DNA from: Oxyruncus cristatus
Taxonomy: Eukaryota > Chordata > Aves > Passeriformes > Cotingidae
Length of the DNA: 64,000 bases
Direction: 5' to 3'
Assembly (NCBI GenBank): GCA_013399855.1
Contig: VXAY01004955.1
Location: 124,001-188,000 of the forward strand
Positions 11,897 through 21,742 of the stretch are shown here, in pieces. The notes under the pieces are model-generated. The model saw nothing but the letters and a program-made list of their open reading frames with translations. It had not been told where the DNA came from and searched no databases. The translations under genes were made by a program, and so were the position numbers. The first letter of the stretch is position 1; the number at the start of each line of letters is the position of its first letter.

Positions 11897-13499
11897 GTAA
11901 GAAATGTTTCAAGTAGCTACTTGCATGCTAATACTGCATTACAAAAAGGAATACATCTGAGTACTCATTTTATTAATGCATTTGGATAAAAAAATTTTAA
12001 AAGATATCTATTCTTTTATTGATATCAGCCTCCTCCAGACAGAAGAAAAGATTTTCTTAAAATGACAGTAATAACAAGAGTAAAACAAATCTGCCAAATA
12101 AATGAAGTAATTGTAATCAAAGAGTGGAGTTATCCCACTAAGAGGATTTCAGTGAACAGGTGAATTCTGTGTATAACATAATCAAATTGTCAACATTGTT
12201 TAGTCTAGTCCTACTTTTATTAATTTCCTGGATGTTCTGAATAATTTAAATCATGGTTAATTGAGTAATGAAACATTCAGGAAAGTTAACTGGAATAAAA
12301 ATTTTCTAGACACAATTTCTGCTTGTACTTGTTAATACAGATTACATTAGATTCAATACATTATTAAAAAGTCTGAAAGACTATCAGAAGAAAACTGGTA
12401 TTTATGAGTGAGTGGTGCTTAAACTCTGAAGTTACTTTAAAGGGCTTGGTAACACCTAGTATCAAAGTGCCAATGAGATGCTTTTTGTACAAGTTACACA
12501 AGAAATAGCAACCTGGGGAATTTCCCAGAGAGGAATATCCAAGATCTAGGAGAAAGAGGTGCCTCTTTAATAGAAGACCATTCCTTGTGAACATTTAATT
12601 TGCTGATATCACTGAGTGACAGTGAGGAAAACTGGTAGCAAATAAAAGTTTATTATGTTGTCCTTGTCCGTCAACTTTTGTCTTCTTCAAGTTCAGTGAT
12701 CCTATTTGGGGCCAGGGAATCTATTCATGTTCAATTAGGCCCAGCCCAGACTCAGGAAAAGAATCAATTCTTGCAGGCGGGGCAGGCAGCCAGTCATGGT
12801 GAGGAGGGCAGCAACAAATATTGCAAAATGAGACAAAGAACATCTGTTTGCACAGAGTGGGCAGGCACGTGCACCCAGAAGGCTACCAGCATCTGCATGG
12901 TAATTGTAAATGGACCCTGCAGTCCAGCAGGTTGATTAAGTTAATTCTTTGGTGGAAATATTGCTCTCCGTCATTAATTGTGATCTTACTTCTTGTCCAG
13001 ATTTATTTTTTTCTGTGAGAAGTTAATCAATCTTAAAGAATAGCCTTTCCAACTATGCAGCTACTTTGTCTTACTTTATATTCACAGACTGGTCTTAACA
13101 ATGTCCACTACAAAGGGGAGAGGAGGAAACAATAGATTTAACCTGATGTTCTGATAAAAGATAACATTGAAAAAAATATAATTCTTTAAAATAGAAGCTG
13201 ATGAAGCAAAAATGGACAGTCTAAATAACATTGCTCCAAATGGTAGAGGTGGACAAATGATGCTAGAGTACATTATTCCACTCCACTGGATGAAGTGAGT
13301 TTCAAGGACTGATTAGCTCCATGTCTGAGAGGGTTAACCCCCTGCCTGTTATAACAAGTGCCTCTGAAAGGGAGAGCTGATCCGACAACTAGCTATGCCA
13401 ACCATGAAGTTATTTCAATACTTTCTCTGCTAACAAGTTGATTAATCCCATCATCATTTTGAAAAACCATTTTATATTGAATAAATCGTTTTCTAATAA
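11897..13499. other. unique non-coding stretch
   Basis: No gene seen. The frames at 12364-12594 (-), 12678-12935 (+) and 12821-13018 (+) overlap and have no recognisable domain. The part around 12700-12950 is more GC-rich than its surroundings. Confidence 0.5.
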
Positions 13500-13660
13500 A
13501 GAGCATTTAGCAGGTGTAAAACTTTGACTTCTTCTCAATGATGCTATCAGCTCCTCTGCAGATTTTACTGTTTCTGGCTCTCTGCAAGCTCTGTGTGCTA
13601 AAGACGATGTTTTTCCACACTGACTGAAAAGCTTTATTTTAAAAATTAAACCTTTAATAT
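13500..13660. promoter_or_regulatory. candidate CNE-like block
   Basis: Complex sequence with mixed CT-rich and A/T homeobox-like cores (TTTAAAAATTAAACC), free of repeats. It is flagged on texture only. Confidence 0.15.
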
Positions 13661-16423
13661 CCTACTGACAAAGTCACATTATGAATCTTCTACAGTGAAG
13701 GCATATCAATTTTACTGTAAACACCAATGTCAAATGTCTCCATTATTTCTGTTCTTTCTCCTCATTTTCCCCCTTGCTACTATCATTAAGCCAAATGTGA
13801 TACAAACGAATGAATGCTGCCTCTGGGACCACACGACAAATACCACAATGCACAACGGAAAGCTCAAACAGAATGTTTTGCATTTGCAACATCACCTAAT
13901 TGTTTCAACCATCTAAGAGTCTGTAGAGAGCCAGTGAAGGAGAAAAAAGCCTCCAATTAGCCAGGGAAAGTTCTCATTTATGCACTCAGAAATGCAAAGA
14001 TTTGGAAAATACAGTGGAATTGCAATAAGGCAAATTATAAACATCACAATAAGCATTTTATTTTTGTAGCACAGTTCCTATAATGATATAACATTAAAAA
14101 GCATCCTGAAAACCATGAAAAAAAAATCCAAAGAAAAAGACAAATCTCTAGTTTTTAAAATATAAATCCAGAATTTCATGTACATTTAAATACAAATTGC
14201 TTTTTAGGGCATGGCTATTTTGTAATGAGGAATTATTAGCTTAATAACTTAGAGGAGATAAAACCAGACAAAATTAATAAGTAGCATCTCAGAGAGAAAA
14301 GGGTACATCAGTAACAATGAGAAAGGTTGAAATCCTTATATTGTACATAACTGATAAAACCATATAAATCAAATATGTCCCTGGGAGTTGGGAAGTGGAG
14401 ATGTTCTTTCTTTAACTTTCAGATGGAGTCCCTTTGCCTGCACTAAAAGAGAGGTCCTTTAGCTCACAGTAGTGGTGAACCCTTGAAAAAACCTTTCATG
14501 GATATTCTGGTTATGCCACACTCCTTATTCACAAGTGAAGTGTCTGCCCATGTATCAAGGAGGGAGGTTGGTTGGTGAAGAGATGCGTGGCCAGTCAGGC
14601 TGGGACAGTTCAGTTCATCTGGACATTGAGGTTTCATAGATGCAAAGGCTTCAGGTACTTATGCAAAGCCCTTCTCTTGGTAGAATTGAGAGTTTCATCC
14701 CCTAGTGGGTTATTTTTGCTTTTTAATTTTCCCCAAGCACAGAAAGCATTTTTACCTTGCCTTCCAAAGGGATAGGAGTCAATCAGAGAGCAGTGTGGAT
14801 GACAGCATTGCAACTGTGTGTGGGGGGGAAACAAGTGTGGAAAGGGGAGATCAACTTTAAAGAAGCCCAAGCACTGTTTGAAGGTGTAGCCATAAAAGAT
14901 GTCCTTCTTGCAGAGATGGGCCTTTTCTCATATGTGCAGTGTAATTATGGGAAACATGTCCTTGGACCACAGTGGATAAATAAGTCTACATCACTTATCA
15001 GCCAGCTAGAGAAAGAGAAGTATCTTGGTGGTGGGCTAGTGGGAATGGGAAAAGGGGAATAAGTTAATTTTTAACTTCCTTGCTACTGTGGGCATCTCTA
15101 CAAATCCTTGTGTTGTCTGGTCTTGAGTTTACAAATAAATAACTACATTTGCTTGTACTAGCAGTGGTTTCAAGGTGACCCATTTCTAATTTGTGGTGTG
15201 CCTTAAATCTGTGGTCCTGAGGTAACTTTGAAGCCCATTGCTCTAAGCAATACTCTAGGCAATTGAAGATACCTTCCTTCTCCTACAAGTCAGCAGCAGT
15301 ACTAAAGGGACAATCTTCTTGTGATTGTGAAAAGCCAAGAGAAGGTGTCCTGACTGAAAGAGGTCGCGGTGTATATTTGCGAACCTTGAGGACTTGAGAT
15401 GTTCCTCTGTAATGGTTTCAGCTTTGCCTTAGTCTGGGTAGGAGGGCTGTAGTAACAAAGATTTTGCAGCACCAACAATTTTATTTTTCTCTACCTTGCA
15501 TTCAAGAAGCTACCACTCCAACATTCCCTTGTATGAAATTCTGAATCTATGCCACGTTTTATTGTGAAGTCTATGCAACAACACAGGCTCTGTGTGCAAT
15601 AACCTTGGAACAAGGCTCATGTCTTTTTCCTCCCTTGTCTCTTTATTATCAGATAAAGCGTCCTACAGATAGGCATCAAGTCACAGTCTGGATTCAAGTC
15701 TGTCCTCTGCTTAAGGGAATTCAAGCCCAGGGTATTTTTAAGGTTTTTAAGGTATTCAATTAGTTAAACAAGATATTATTTACCTGGGACTGTGAAAATT
15801 TTTATGGTATGAATGTGGAGACATTCCATTAAGGGCTATTTTGCATTTTTAAGATCTCATATTCTTAACTAGCCTTTTTCAGGGCATGAACACACCTATT
15901 TAAGTACATATTTTCTTTTCTTAAAATTTAATTACAAATGTGTTTCATTTGTCCTATCTTGTACTTCTTAAACTAGAGGAAAGAAGCACTATCACAGTAA
16001 TAGCCATGACTAAAGAAGAAGAAAATAAAAGCTGGAAGTTCTAATCAAAACTGTAATCAGAAAGATGACAAATGGTGAAGACTATTAAATTTTCTTTGCT
16101 CCCTTGATGAATTTAATAAAGAACTAATCAAAGATCATTAGAGGGCTTTTGTGCTTGGTGTGCATTGTAACCAGATTGCAATTGGAATTTATGTTTTAGT
16201 GGTTATCTAGGATTGAATTGGACCTTTAAATACTGAAGAGATATTTTTAGCATTTTTCTTAGAAAATATTTATTTTAAAATGTCAAACCATTGTATGTTG
16301 CTTCTATGCTTTACATAGTAAAGCAGAGACTATTTCCTTTTGGTAAGAAATTTTAAAACTAATGTTAGTGTTTAGTTTGAATTTTCTGGTAATCTGTGAT
16401 TATTTCTTCCTTTAATATTGCAG
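13661..16423. other. unique non-coding stretch
   Basis: No gene recognised. The frame at 14757-15062 (+, 101 codons) overlaps 14572-14775 (+) and 14634-14870 (-). Its peptide is protein-like in composition but matches no family I know and lacks good splice signals. Sequence from about 16020 to 16200 is again CNE-like. Confidence 0.5.
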
Positions 16424-16462
16424 GAAAACTAGAAAAGAGACATTCACTTACCAGGCAGTTAT
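16424..16462 (+). other. candidate 39-bp microexon with strong splice sites
   Basis: A textbook acceptor (TTCTTCCTTTAATATTGCAG) precedes exactly 39 bases, followed by a near-consensus donor (AT then GTAAGTA). The length is a multiple of three and two frames are open. In one (two bases, twelve codons, one base) the peptide is KLEKRHSLTRQL, basic with a Ser in an R-x-S context, the kind of peptide found in neuronal microexons. In the other it is KTRKETFTYQAV. The third frame has a stop at its third codon. I cannot match it to a known gene. The flanks are non-repetitive and look like ordinary intron sequence. Confidence 0.3.
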
Positions 16463-17404
16463 GTAAGTAATCTGATTGCTAGGACTATTGTCAACCTATA
16501 GAATTCCATAATTACATGGAAATTCACTCTTTGCAAATCTGTAGGGTTAATTTAGCACTCTTAAATTTTAAAGTGTGGTTTTTTTGACCGTATTTTCATA
16601 TTCCATATTTGGTGCTGGAATAATAATATTTAGTAGATGCAGCAACTGAAGGTGTTGCAGTCTAAGCCATCTTTTTTTTTCCTTCTGAGTCTTGATATCT
16701 GAACTCTTAAGCTGGATGATGAAAGAGAGATTGTACTTTCCTTAGGTTGAAATATAATTAAAAGAATGCTTGAATATGCTGGAAGAATGGGTACACTTCA
16801 AATACCTATTTTATAGGTAGCAAGAGTAATGATACGGAAAAAAAAATCTTCAAGTTCTTTCTAAAACGGCTCTTTGGAGGGTCTAGTTAGCTGGTGATCT
16901 ATAGCCAACTGGTTGGTTACGACAGGGGAGAGGAGCTAACTGTTGATTTCATCTCCACTCACCCTTTGTGTCACCTGAGGAGTTCCTGAATCACTATTTG
17001 GAAAGTGCTTAGAGTAGTGTGCTTATAATAGCTGATCTCAACATCTGATCCCTAAATTAGGGAGGTTTCTTGCACTAATGTGCAAATATTAAATTAAGAA
17101 AGAATTAAGAGTTGTAGATCTGCTGTTACAAAATAGTATGGGAACTAATGTGTTCTAATATGACTCTTTATGATTTCTGTGGGAACAACAAAGGTATTTG
17201 AAGTAAAATTGTTAAGGTTGTGACGGACAGATGAAAATTTATTAGGGCACTTTGGCAAGAAACAGCAGAAGGCTGTAACAAAACACTTCAGCATATTCAC
17301 TGCAACAGAATTTACCTCAAATTTAGGCATTGCATATCACTGCACTAGAAATTCTTATTCTTATTACTAAATGGGGTGCTACAACTTGAGTTTTGGTGTT
17401 GGGC
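16463..17404. other. unique non-coding stretch
   Basis: No gene or repeat recognised. The frame at 17145-17330 (-) is short and featureless. Confidence 0.55.
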
Positions 17405-17481
17405 TTTGGTTTTGTTTGTTTGTTTGTTCAGGTTTTTGTTGTTGCTTTTTGTTGTTGTTTGTTGGTTTGGGGTTTTTTTTT
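17405..17481 (+). repeat. GTTT / GTT low-complexity tract
   Basis: (GTTT)n at 17411-17428 continues into GTT-type units and ends in a run of T. An AAAC-type tract at 17556-17570 is its inverse, about 130 bases downstream, so the pair could fold back on itself. Confidence 0.85.
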
Positions 17482-17522
17482 AGTTAGGATGTAAGAATAT
17501 CTGTATGTGAAAGAAAAACTAT

Positions 17523-17570
17523 CCCCCCCACATTGGTTTGCCACTCCTCCCCCCCAAACAAACAAAAAAA
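17523..17570 (+). repeat. poly-C runs and AAAC tract
   Basis: Seven C at 17523-17529, a second C run at 17549-17555, then AAACAAACAAAAAAA at 17556-17570. Assembly across such runs is error-prone. Confidence 0.75.
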
Positions 17571-17706
17571 CCTGCTACTTTAAGTCTTACCCAACTCCAT
17601 TGAAAGGAAGAGGAGACTCCCCTTGGTAGTGGTGAGGTGCACAGGATTCTTAAGGCATTTATTATGGCACAATTGGAATAAATTTGGAGTTACATGCTGT
17701 GAGTCC

Positions 17707-17709
<3 letters not shown>

Positions 17710-17738
<29 letters not shown>
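17710..17738 (+). repeat. (AT)14 microsatellite
   Basis: An uninterrupted alternating AT run of 29 bases, likely polymorphic in length. Confidence 0.95.
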
Positions 17739-17742
<4 letters not shown>

Positions 17743-18282
17743 CAGAAATAGATCAGCTGTTCAGGTGATCAGAAAGAAACCACATTATCCTGCAATATCT
17801 GATACAGATGCACCCATATCCTGTTGTTTGAATGTGCAGTGTCCAAAAGTGTGCATAGGCTTTTCAATAGAAAAATTGTTAAAGGAAAATGGGATATTAG
17901 CCTCCAAAATAGGTGCATGATAGTTTTTGGAATAACTCTCTCTAAGACTAATAAGTTGTAAGATCAGGATCAGACTTCACAGTTAGCTTTGGCTTGATTC
18001 CATATTTTTGAGAAATTGAAAGTGAGAGAAAGCTTGGCCTCTGTAAATTAGCATGGGATGTAAATTACTACCTGTGTAATGAATAGGTCAATAATTTCAA
18101 AGCTAATGTAACTCAACCACATCATCAAATCTACAGACATTGGATAATGTCAGATAATGGTGAAATTCTAGCAGAAACACCTTCTGGCCTTCAATCTACA
18201 TATACTGTAATTGTCTGCAAGCAATAAATCATTTCAGTCTTTTAACCGTGAAAGAGCAGATTTTGAAGAATTACAGACTTAC
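17739..18282. other. unique non-coding stretch
   Basis: No gene recognised. Its right end holds, on the minus strand, the strong donor of the exon candidate at 18283-18524. Confidence 0.55.
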
Positions 18283-18524
18283 CTTATTTGGATGTGAAGG
18301 TCCACCCAAGTACAGGGGCAGCCCCTGGCCCTTCAGCCACACATTCAGAAATGCTTGCACCCATTCTCCCTCCTCTGCCTCTCACTGGGAGCTTGTTCGG
18401 TGCAGGGCACAGACCATGGAGTGACCTGTGCCATGAGCACTGACTGAATTCCTTCTTGGAGTGACCTGTGAGGTTGTGCTGCAGAGGGGTCCATGAGCAA
18501 GTGAGGGTGGCTGCATGTGGTTAG
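18283..18524 (-). other. candidate 242-bp non-coding exon, strong splice sites
   Basis: On the minus strand a long acceptor tract (CTTTGTCCCTTCTGTGCCCCCAG) is followed by a 242-base GC-rich segment and an excellent donor (AAG then GTAAGT). Two frames entering from upstream stay open for part of it (18345-18623 and 18382-18645) but stop before the donor. It therefore fits a UTR or lncRNA exon rather than an internal coding exon. It contains an imperfect internal duplication: TGGAGTGACCTGTG occurs at 18417-18430 and 18457-18470, and CCATGAGCA follows at 18431 and 18491. The surrounding DNA is AT-rich, so the GC step coincides with the splice-defined segment. I recognise no gene. Confidence 0.28.
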
Positions 18525-18896
18525 CTGGGGGCACAGAAGGGACAAAGGGAATGGGGTTACACTCGGTACAGACACAGTGTTCAGGTCCCATTGTGAACAG
18601 GAGAGGGAAAGACCCCAAACCAAGTACCTTGCTTGCTTTCCTCACTACAGATGTTTTAACTATTTTTTGTGCTCTATGGTGTTGAACATATATATGAACT
18701 GCTCTGTAACCCTAAGTTTTGCCATCTTGTCTTAAAGGTTGTGGAACAAGCTAAAAAAGAGATTTTACCTTTCAAACGTGGGAATATTTACAATGGGAAA
18801 ATAATGTCAGGAAAACTGCAGTTTGGGTGGTTTCTAGAAACACTATAAAATTCACTACTCAAAACCCAGCATTTTTCCAAATGTGGTCTTACAAAA
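18525..18896. other. unique sequence left of CR1
   Basis: No gene recognised. The sequence just left of 18897 does not look like CR1, so the first CR1 fragment has its 3' terminus against unique DNA. Confidence 0.5.
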
Positions 18897-19747
18897 TAGA
18901 ATCATAGAATAATTTAGGTTGGAAAAGACCTTTAAAACCATCGAGTCCAACCATTAACAGAGCACTGCCAAATCCACCACTAAACCATGTCCCTAAGTGC
19001 CACATCTGCACATCTTTTGAATACCTCCAGGGTTGGTAACTCAGCCACTTCCCTGGGCAGCATGTTCCAAAGCTTGACAATTCTTTTGATGAATAAATTT
19101 TTACTAATATCCAGTCTAAACCTCCCCTGGCACAACTTGAGGCTATTTCCATTTGTCCAGTCACTTAGGAGAAGAGACCAACCCCCACCTTGCTGAAACC
19201 TCCTTTCAGGTATTTGTAAAGAGAGATGAGGTCCCCCTGATTCGCCTTTTCTTCAGGCTAAACAACTCAAGCTCTTTCAGCTGCTCCTGATCCTTCACTG
19301 GCTCTGTTGCCCTTCTCTGGACATGCTCCAGCACATCAATGTCTTCTTTGTAGTGAGGGGCCCAAAACTGAACACAGGATTCAAGGTGCCACCACTGCTG
19401 AGTATGGAGGGACAATCACTTCCCTAGTCCTGTAGACCACAGGATTTCTAATACAAGCCAGGATGCCACTGGCCTTCTTGGCCACCTGGTCACACTGCTG
19501 GCTCATGTTCAGTCAGTTGTCAATCATCCCCAGATCCTGTTCCAGCAGGCAGCTTTCCAGCCTCTCTGTCCCATGACTGTAGCACTGCCTGGGATTCTTG
19601 TGAGCCAAGCCAACCTAACACTTTGACTTTTTGAGCCTGGTACAATAGGCTTCAGTCCATGGATCCAGCCTGTCCAGATGTCTCTGCAGAGCATTCCTGC
19701 CCTCCAGCAGATCAACACTTCCAGCAAGCTTGGTACCATCTGCAAAA
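18897..19747 (-). mobile_element. CR1 LINE fragment, 3' part with RT remnant
   Basis: This non-LTR retrotransposon lies on the minus strand. Its 3' end is at the left, with the CR1 terminal octamer-type repeat (ATTCTATG class) at 18897-18910 and the usual GGTTGGAAAAGACCTT-type 3' UTR start. Moving right, the minus strand shows reverse-transcriptase pieces in more than one frame: [13 protein letters not shown] and [23 protein letters not shown] near 19215-19400, then FADGTKLAGSVDLLEGRNALQR near 19640-19746. The catalytic FADD motif reads FADG at 19735-19746, so the second catalytic Asp is lost. The element is 5'-truncated at a C run and has frameshifts. It is a dead copy. Confidence 0.93.
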
Positions 19748-19779
19748 CCCCCCCGACACAACTTCAGGCCATTCCCTCT
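19748..19779 (-). mobile_element. short CR1 scrap between two CR1 copies
   Basis: On the minus strand these 30 or so bases encode RGNGLKLCRG, the conserved CR1 motif near the C-terminus of the reverse transcriptase. They are out of place, lying directly before the FADG motif of the left copy. It is a third CR1-derived piece at the junction. Confidence 0.7.
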
Positions 19780-20436
19780 AGTAAGATTATCTAGTTCCAA
19801 CCCCCCTGCCATGGACAGGAACCCCTCCAACTAGACCAGGTTGCTCAGAGGCCCATCCAACCTGGCCTTGAACATCTCCAGGGATGGGGCATCCACAACT
19901 TCTCTGGGCAACCTGTTCCAGTGCCTCACCACCCTCACAGTAAATAATTTCTTCCTAATATCTGATCTAAACCAACTTGCTTTCAAATTGAACCCATTCC
20001 CCTTTCTTCTGTTCCCATATGCTCTCATAAACGATCTTGCCCCTTCTTTCCTATAAGTTCCCTTCAGGTACTGGAAGGCTGCAATTTGGTCACCCAGAAG
20101 CCTTCTCAAAGGAGAGGTACTCCATCCCTCTGATCAACTTGGTGGTCCTCCTCTTGACTTGCTCCAACAGGCCAATGTACTTCCTGTATTGGGAACCCCA
20201 GAGCTGGACACACCACTCCAGGTGGGGTCTCACCAGAGCTGAGCAGTGGGGCAGAATCACCTCCCTTGACCTGATGGTCACACTTCTTTTTATGCAGCCT
20301 GGGATACATTTGGCTTTTGGGCTACAAGTGCACACTGCCAGCTCATATCCAGTCTCTTGACCACCAGCACCCTGAAGTCCTTCTCAGCAGGGCTGCTCTT
20401 GACATCCTCCAGCCTATATTGATGCCGGGAGTTGCC
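19780..20436 (-). mobile_element. CR1 LINE fragment, RT C-terminus and partial 3' UTR
   Basis: A second minus-strand CR1 copy of a different subfamily. It carries most of the reverse-transcriptase tail: [27 protein letters not shown] near 20240-20300, GLLEQVKRRTTKLIRG near 20130-20200, then GNGFNLKASWFRSDIRKK and VVRHWNRLPREVVDAPSLEMF near 19865-20010. A 3' UTR start (AACTAGATAATCTTA on the minus strand) ends abruptly at about 19780, so its own 3' terminus is missing. The 5' side is truncated at about 20436. Frameshifts separate the pieces, so it is inactive. Confidence 0.93.
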
Positions 20437-21284
20437 TCTTTTTTATATAACTGCCATTACTTTAAATCTATTTGGTCTTCTTTTCTCTTCAAGAGAAACA
20501 AAGGTCATTCCAACTCTCCCTAAGAAATCAAGGGCTTCCAAAGTAAACAAAAAGATAGAGGATGTAAAATAAAACATCCTAACCTTGCAGCAGCAGGAGA
20601 GGCTCAGTGTTTATGTGTGTGTGTTTGTGCCCTCCTGAATCATGTGCATCACACCTGCAGCAGTGCTGGCAGCACTCATGTTCCCAGATTCATGTTGAGG
20701 CAAAGGAATGAGGGATAGGAGCTGATGGCAGAGGAGGGGAAAAGCCTCTCCCTGCAGCAGGGGCAAGGAAGAACAAAATCATTGCTCTGGATCTGCACTG
20801 TTGTGCTGGAGATGGAGGCTGCATGCTGCTTTGAGCTCAGGCTGCTGCGTGAAACCATCCTCTCAGCAGTCAGACATGCCTCTGCCTGTGGACACAATCC
20901 CACATCCCTGTTCTGGGTACCTGCACTGTTGTATGAGTTCCCTATGCTATTCCCACTGTTACATTAGGGCTTTCTCTTCCTTCAGTGAGAGGTGGAAAAT
21001 AGTCCTGTAGCAAAAACAGTTTAGGGTCATGCCTGACTCTTATAGTGCTTTCTATCTGGAAATCTCAGAGTTACCTTCACAGGTTGAACATGTATTTAAC
21101 TGGCAGCAAAACCCCAGTCATAACTTACTGTTAGTTTTATGACTGATGATTATTTAATTTCTCCTCTATCATTTGCTTGGGATTGTATTGCAGTGCAGTA
21201 AGTATGAGCGCAGCTATTTATGGATATAGCAGTAAAGGGATTTGTACCCACTCAGTGTTTATTTCCAATCACTGTAATATTTTT
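20437..21284. other. unique non-coding stretch
   Basis: GC content is somewhat higher between 20590 and 20900. Overlapping short frames on both strands (20676-20903 minus, 20725-20967 plus) have no recognisable domain. A weak (TG)n lies near 20616-20626. Confidence 0.5.
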
Positions 21285-21320
21285 AATTAGAGAAAATAAT
21301 TAGAGAGCAAAAATAATTAG
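21285..21320. promoter_or_regulatory. three clustered homeodomain core sites
   Basis: AATTAG occurs three times, at 21285-21290, 21298-21303 and 21315-21320, each embedded in A/G-rich spacers. TAATT is the core bound by many homeodomain proteins. The cluster may equally be a degenerate short tandem repeat. Confidence 0.25.
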
Positions 21321-21723
21321 GAGACAAAACAATAGTAAAATTAGTTTTCTAGGCCTCTGTCATTACACCTAGGCAAAATAAGCCATGGTTGGAGAGAAAA
21401 GTCTATCTTCAGATTTCCCCCAAAACACAGAGAAAATAAAAAGGTGTGATACAAGCGAGAGGCAGCTGATGCAGTGTTATGGATTTCTCCTATGCTTGGG
21501 AAACTGCTGCTGCAGAAGATATGTCTGTGTTGGAGTTGAAGGTGTGACGACAGCAGGAGCTCCAGGTTGCTGCTCAGACCGTAAGGGGCTGGGATATACT
21601 TTTGTTCCTGGACTGCATACTCATGGTGTCTTTGTTGCCAGACCCAGCTATTTTAGAGCTGCAGTGGGTGTGTTTCCAGACACTACAACACTCATGTTGC
21701 TCACAGACATACAAACATGTGTG
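21321..21723. other. unique sequence with unassigned open frame
   Basis: A 151-codon frame (21385-21840, +) runs through the CA repeat that follows, which inflates its length. The peptide part before the repeat has Cys-rich stretches (CLGNCCCRRYVCVG) but no domain I recognise, and another frame on each strand is also open. Confidence 0.4.
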
Positions 21724-21742
21724 CACACACACACACACACAC
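21724..21742 (+). repeat. (CA)n microsatellite
   Basis: A 19-base uninterrupted CA run followed by CATACATTCACAC-type degenerate units. Confidence 0.95.

Noticed and set aside
16441..16453. Donor-like sequence on the minus strand inside the 39-nt candidate
   Set aside because: CACTTACCAG gives a minus-strand CTG|GTAAGT, but no suitable minus-strand acceptor was found nearby.
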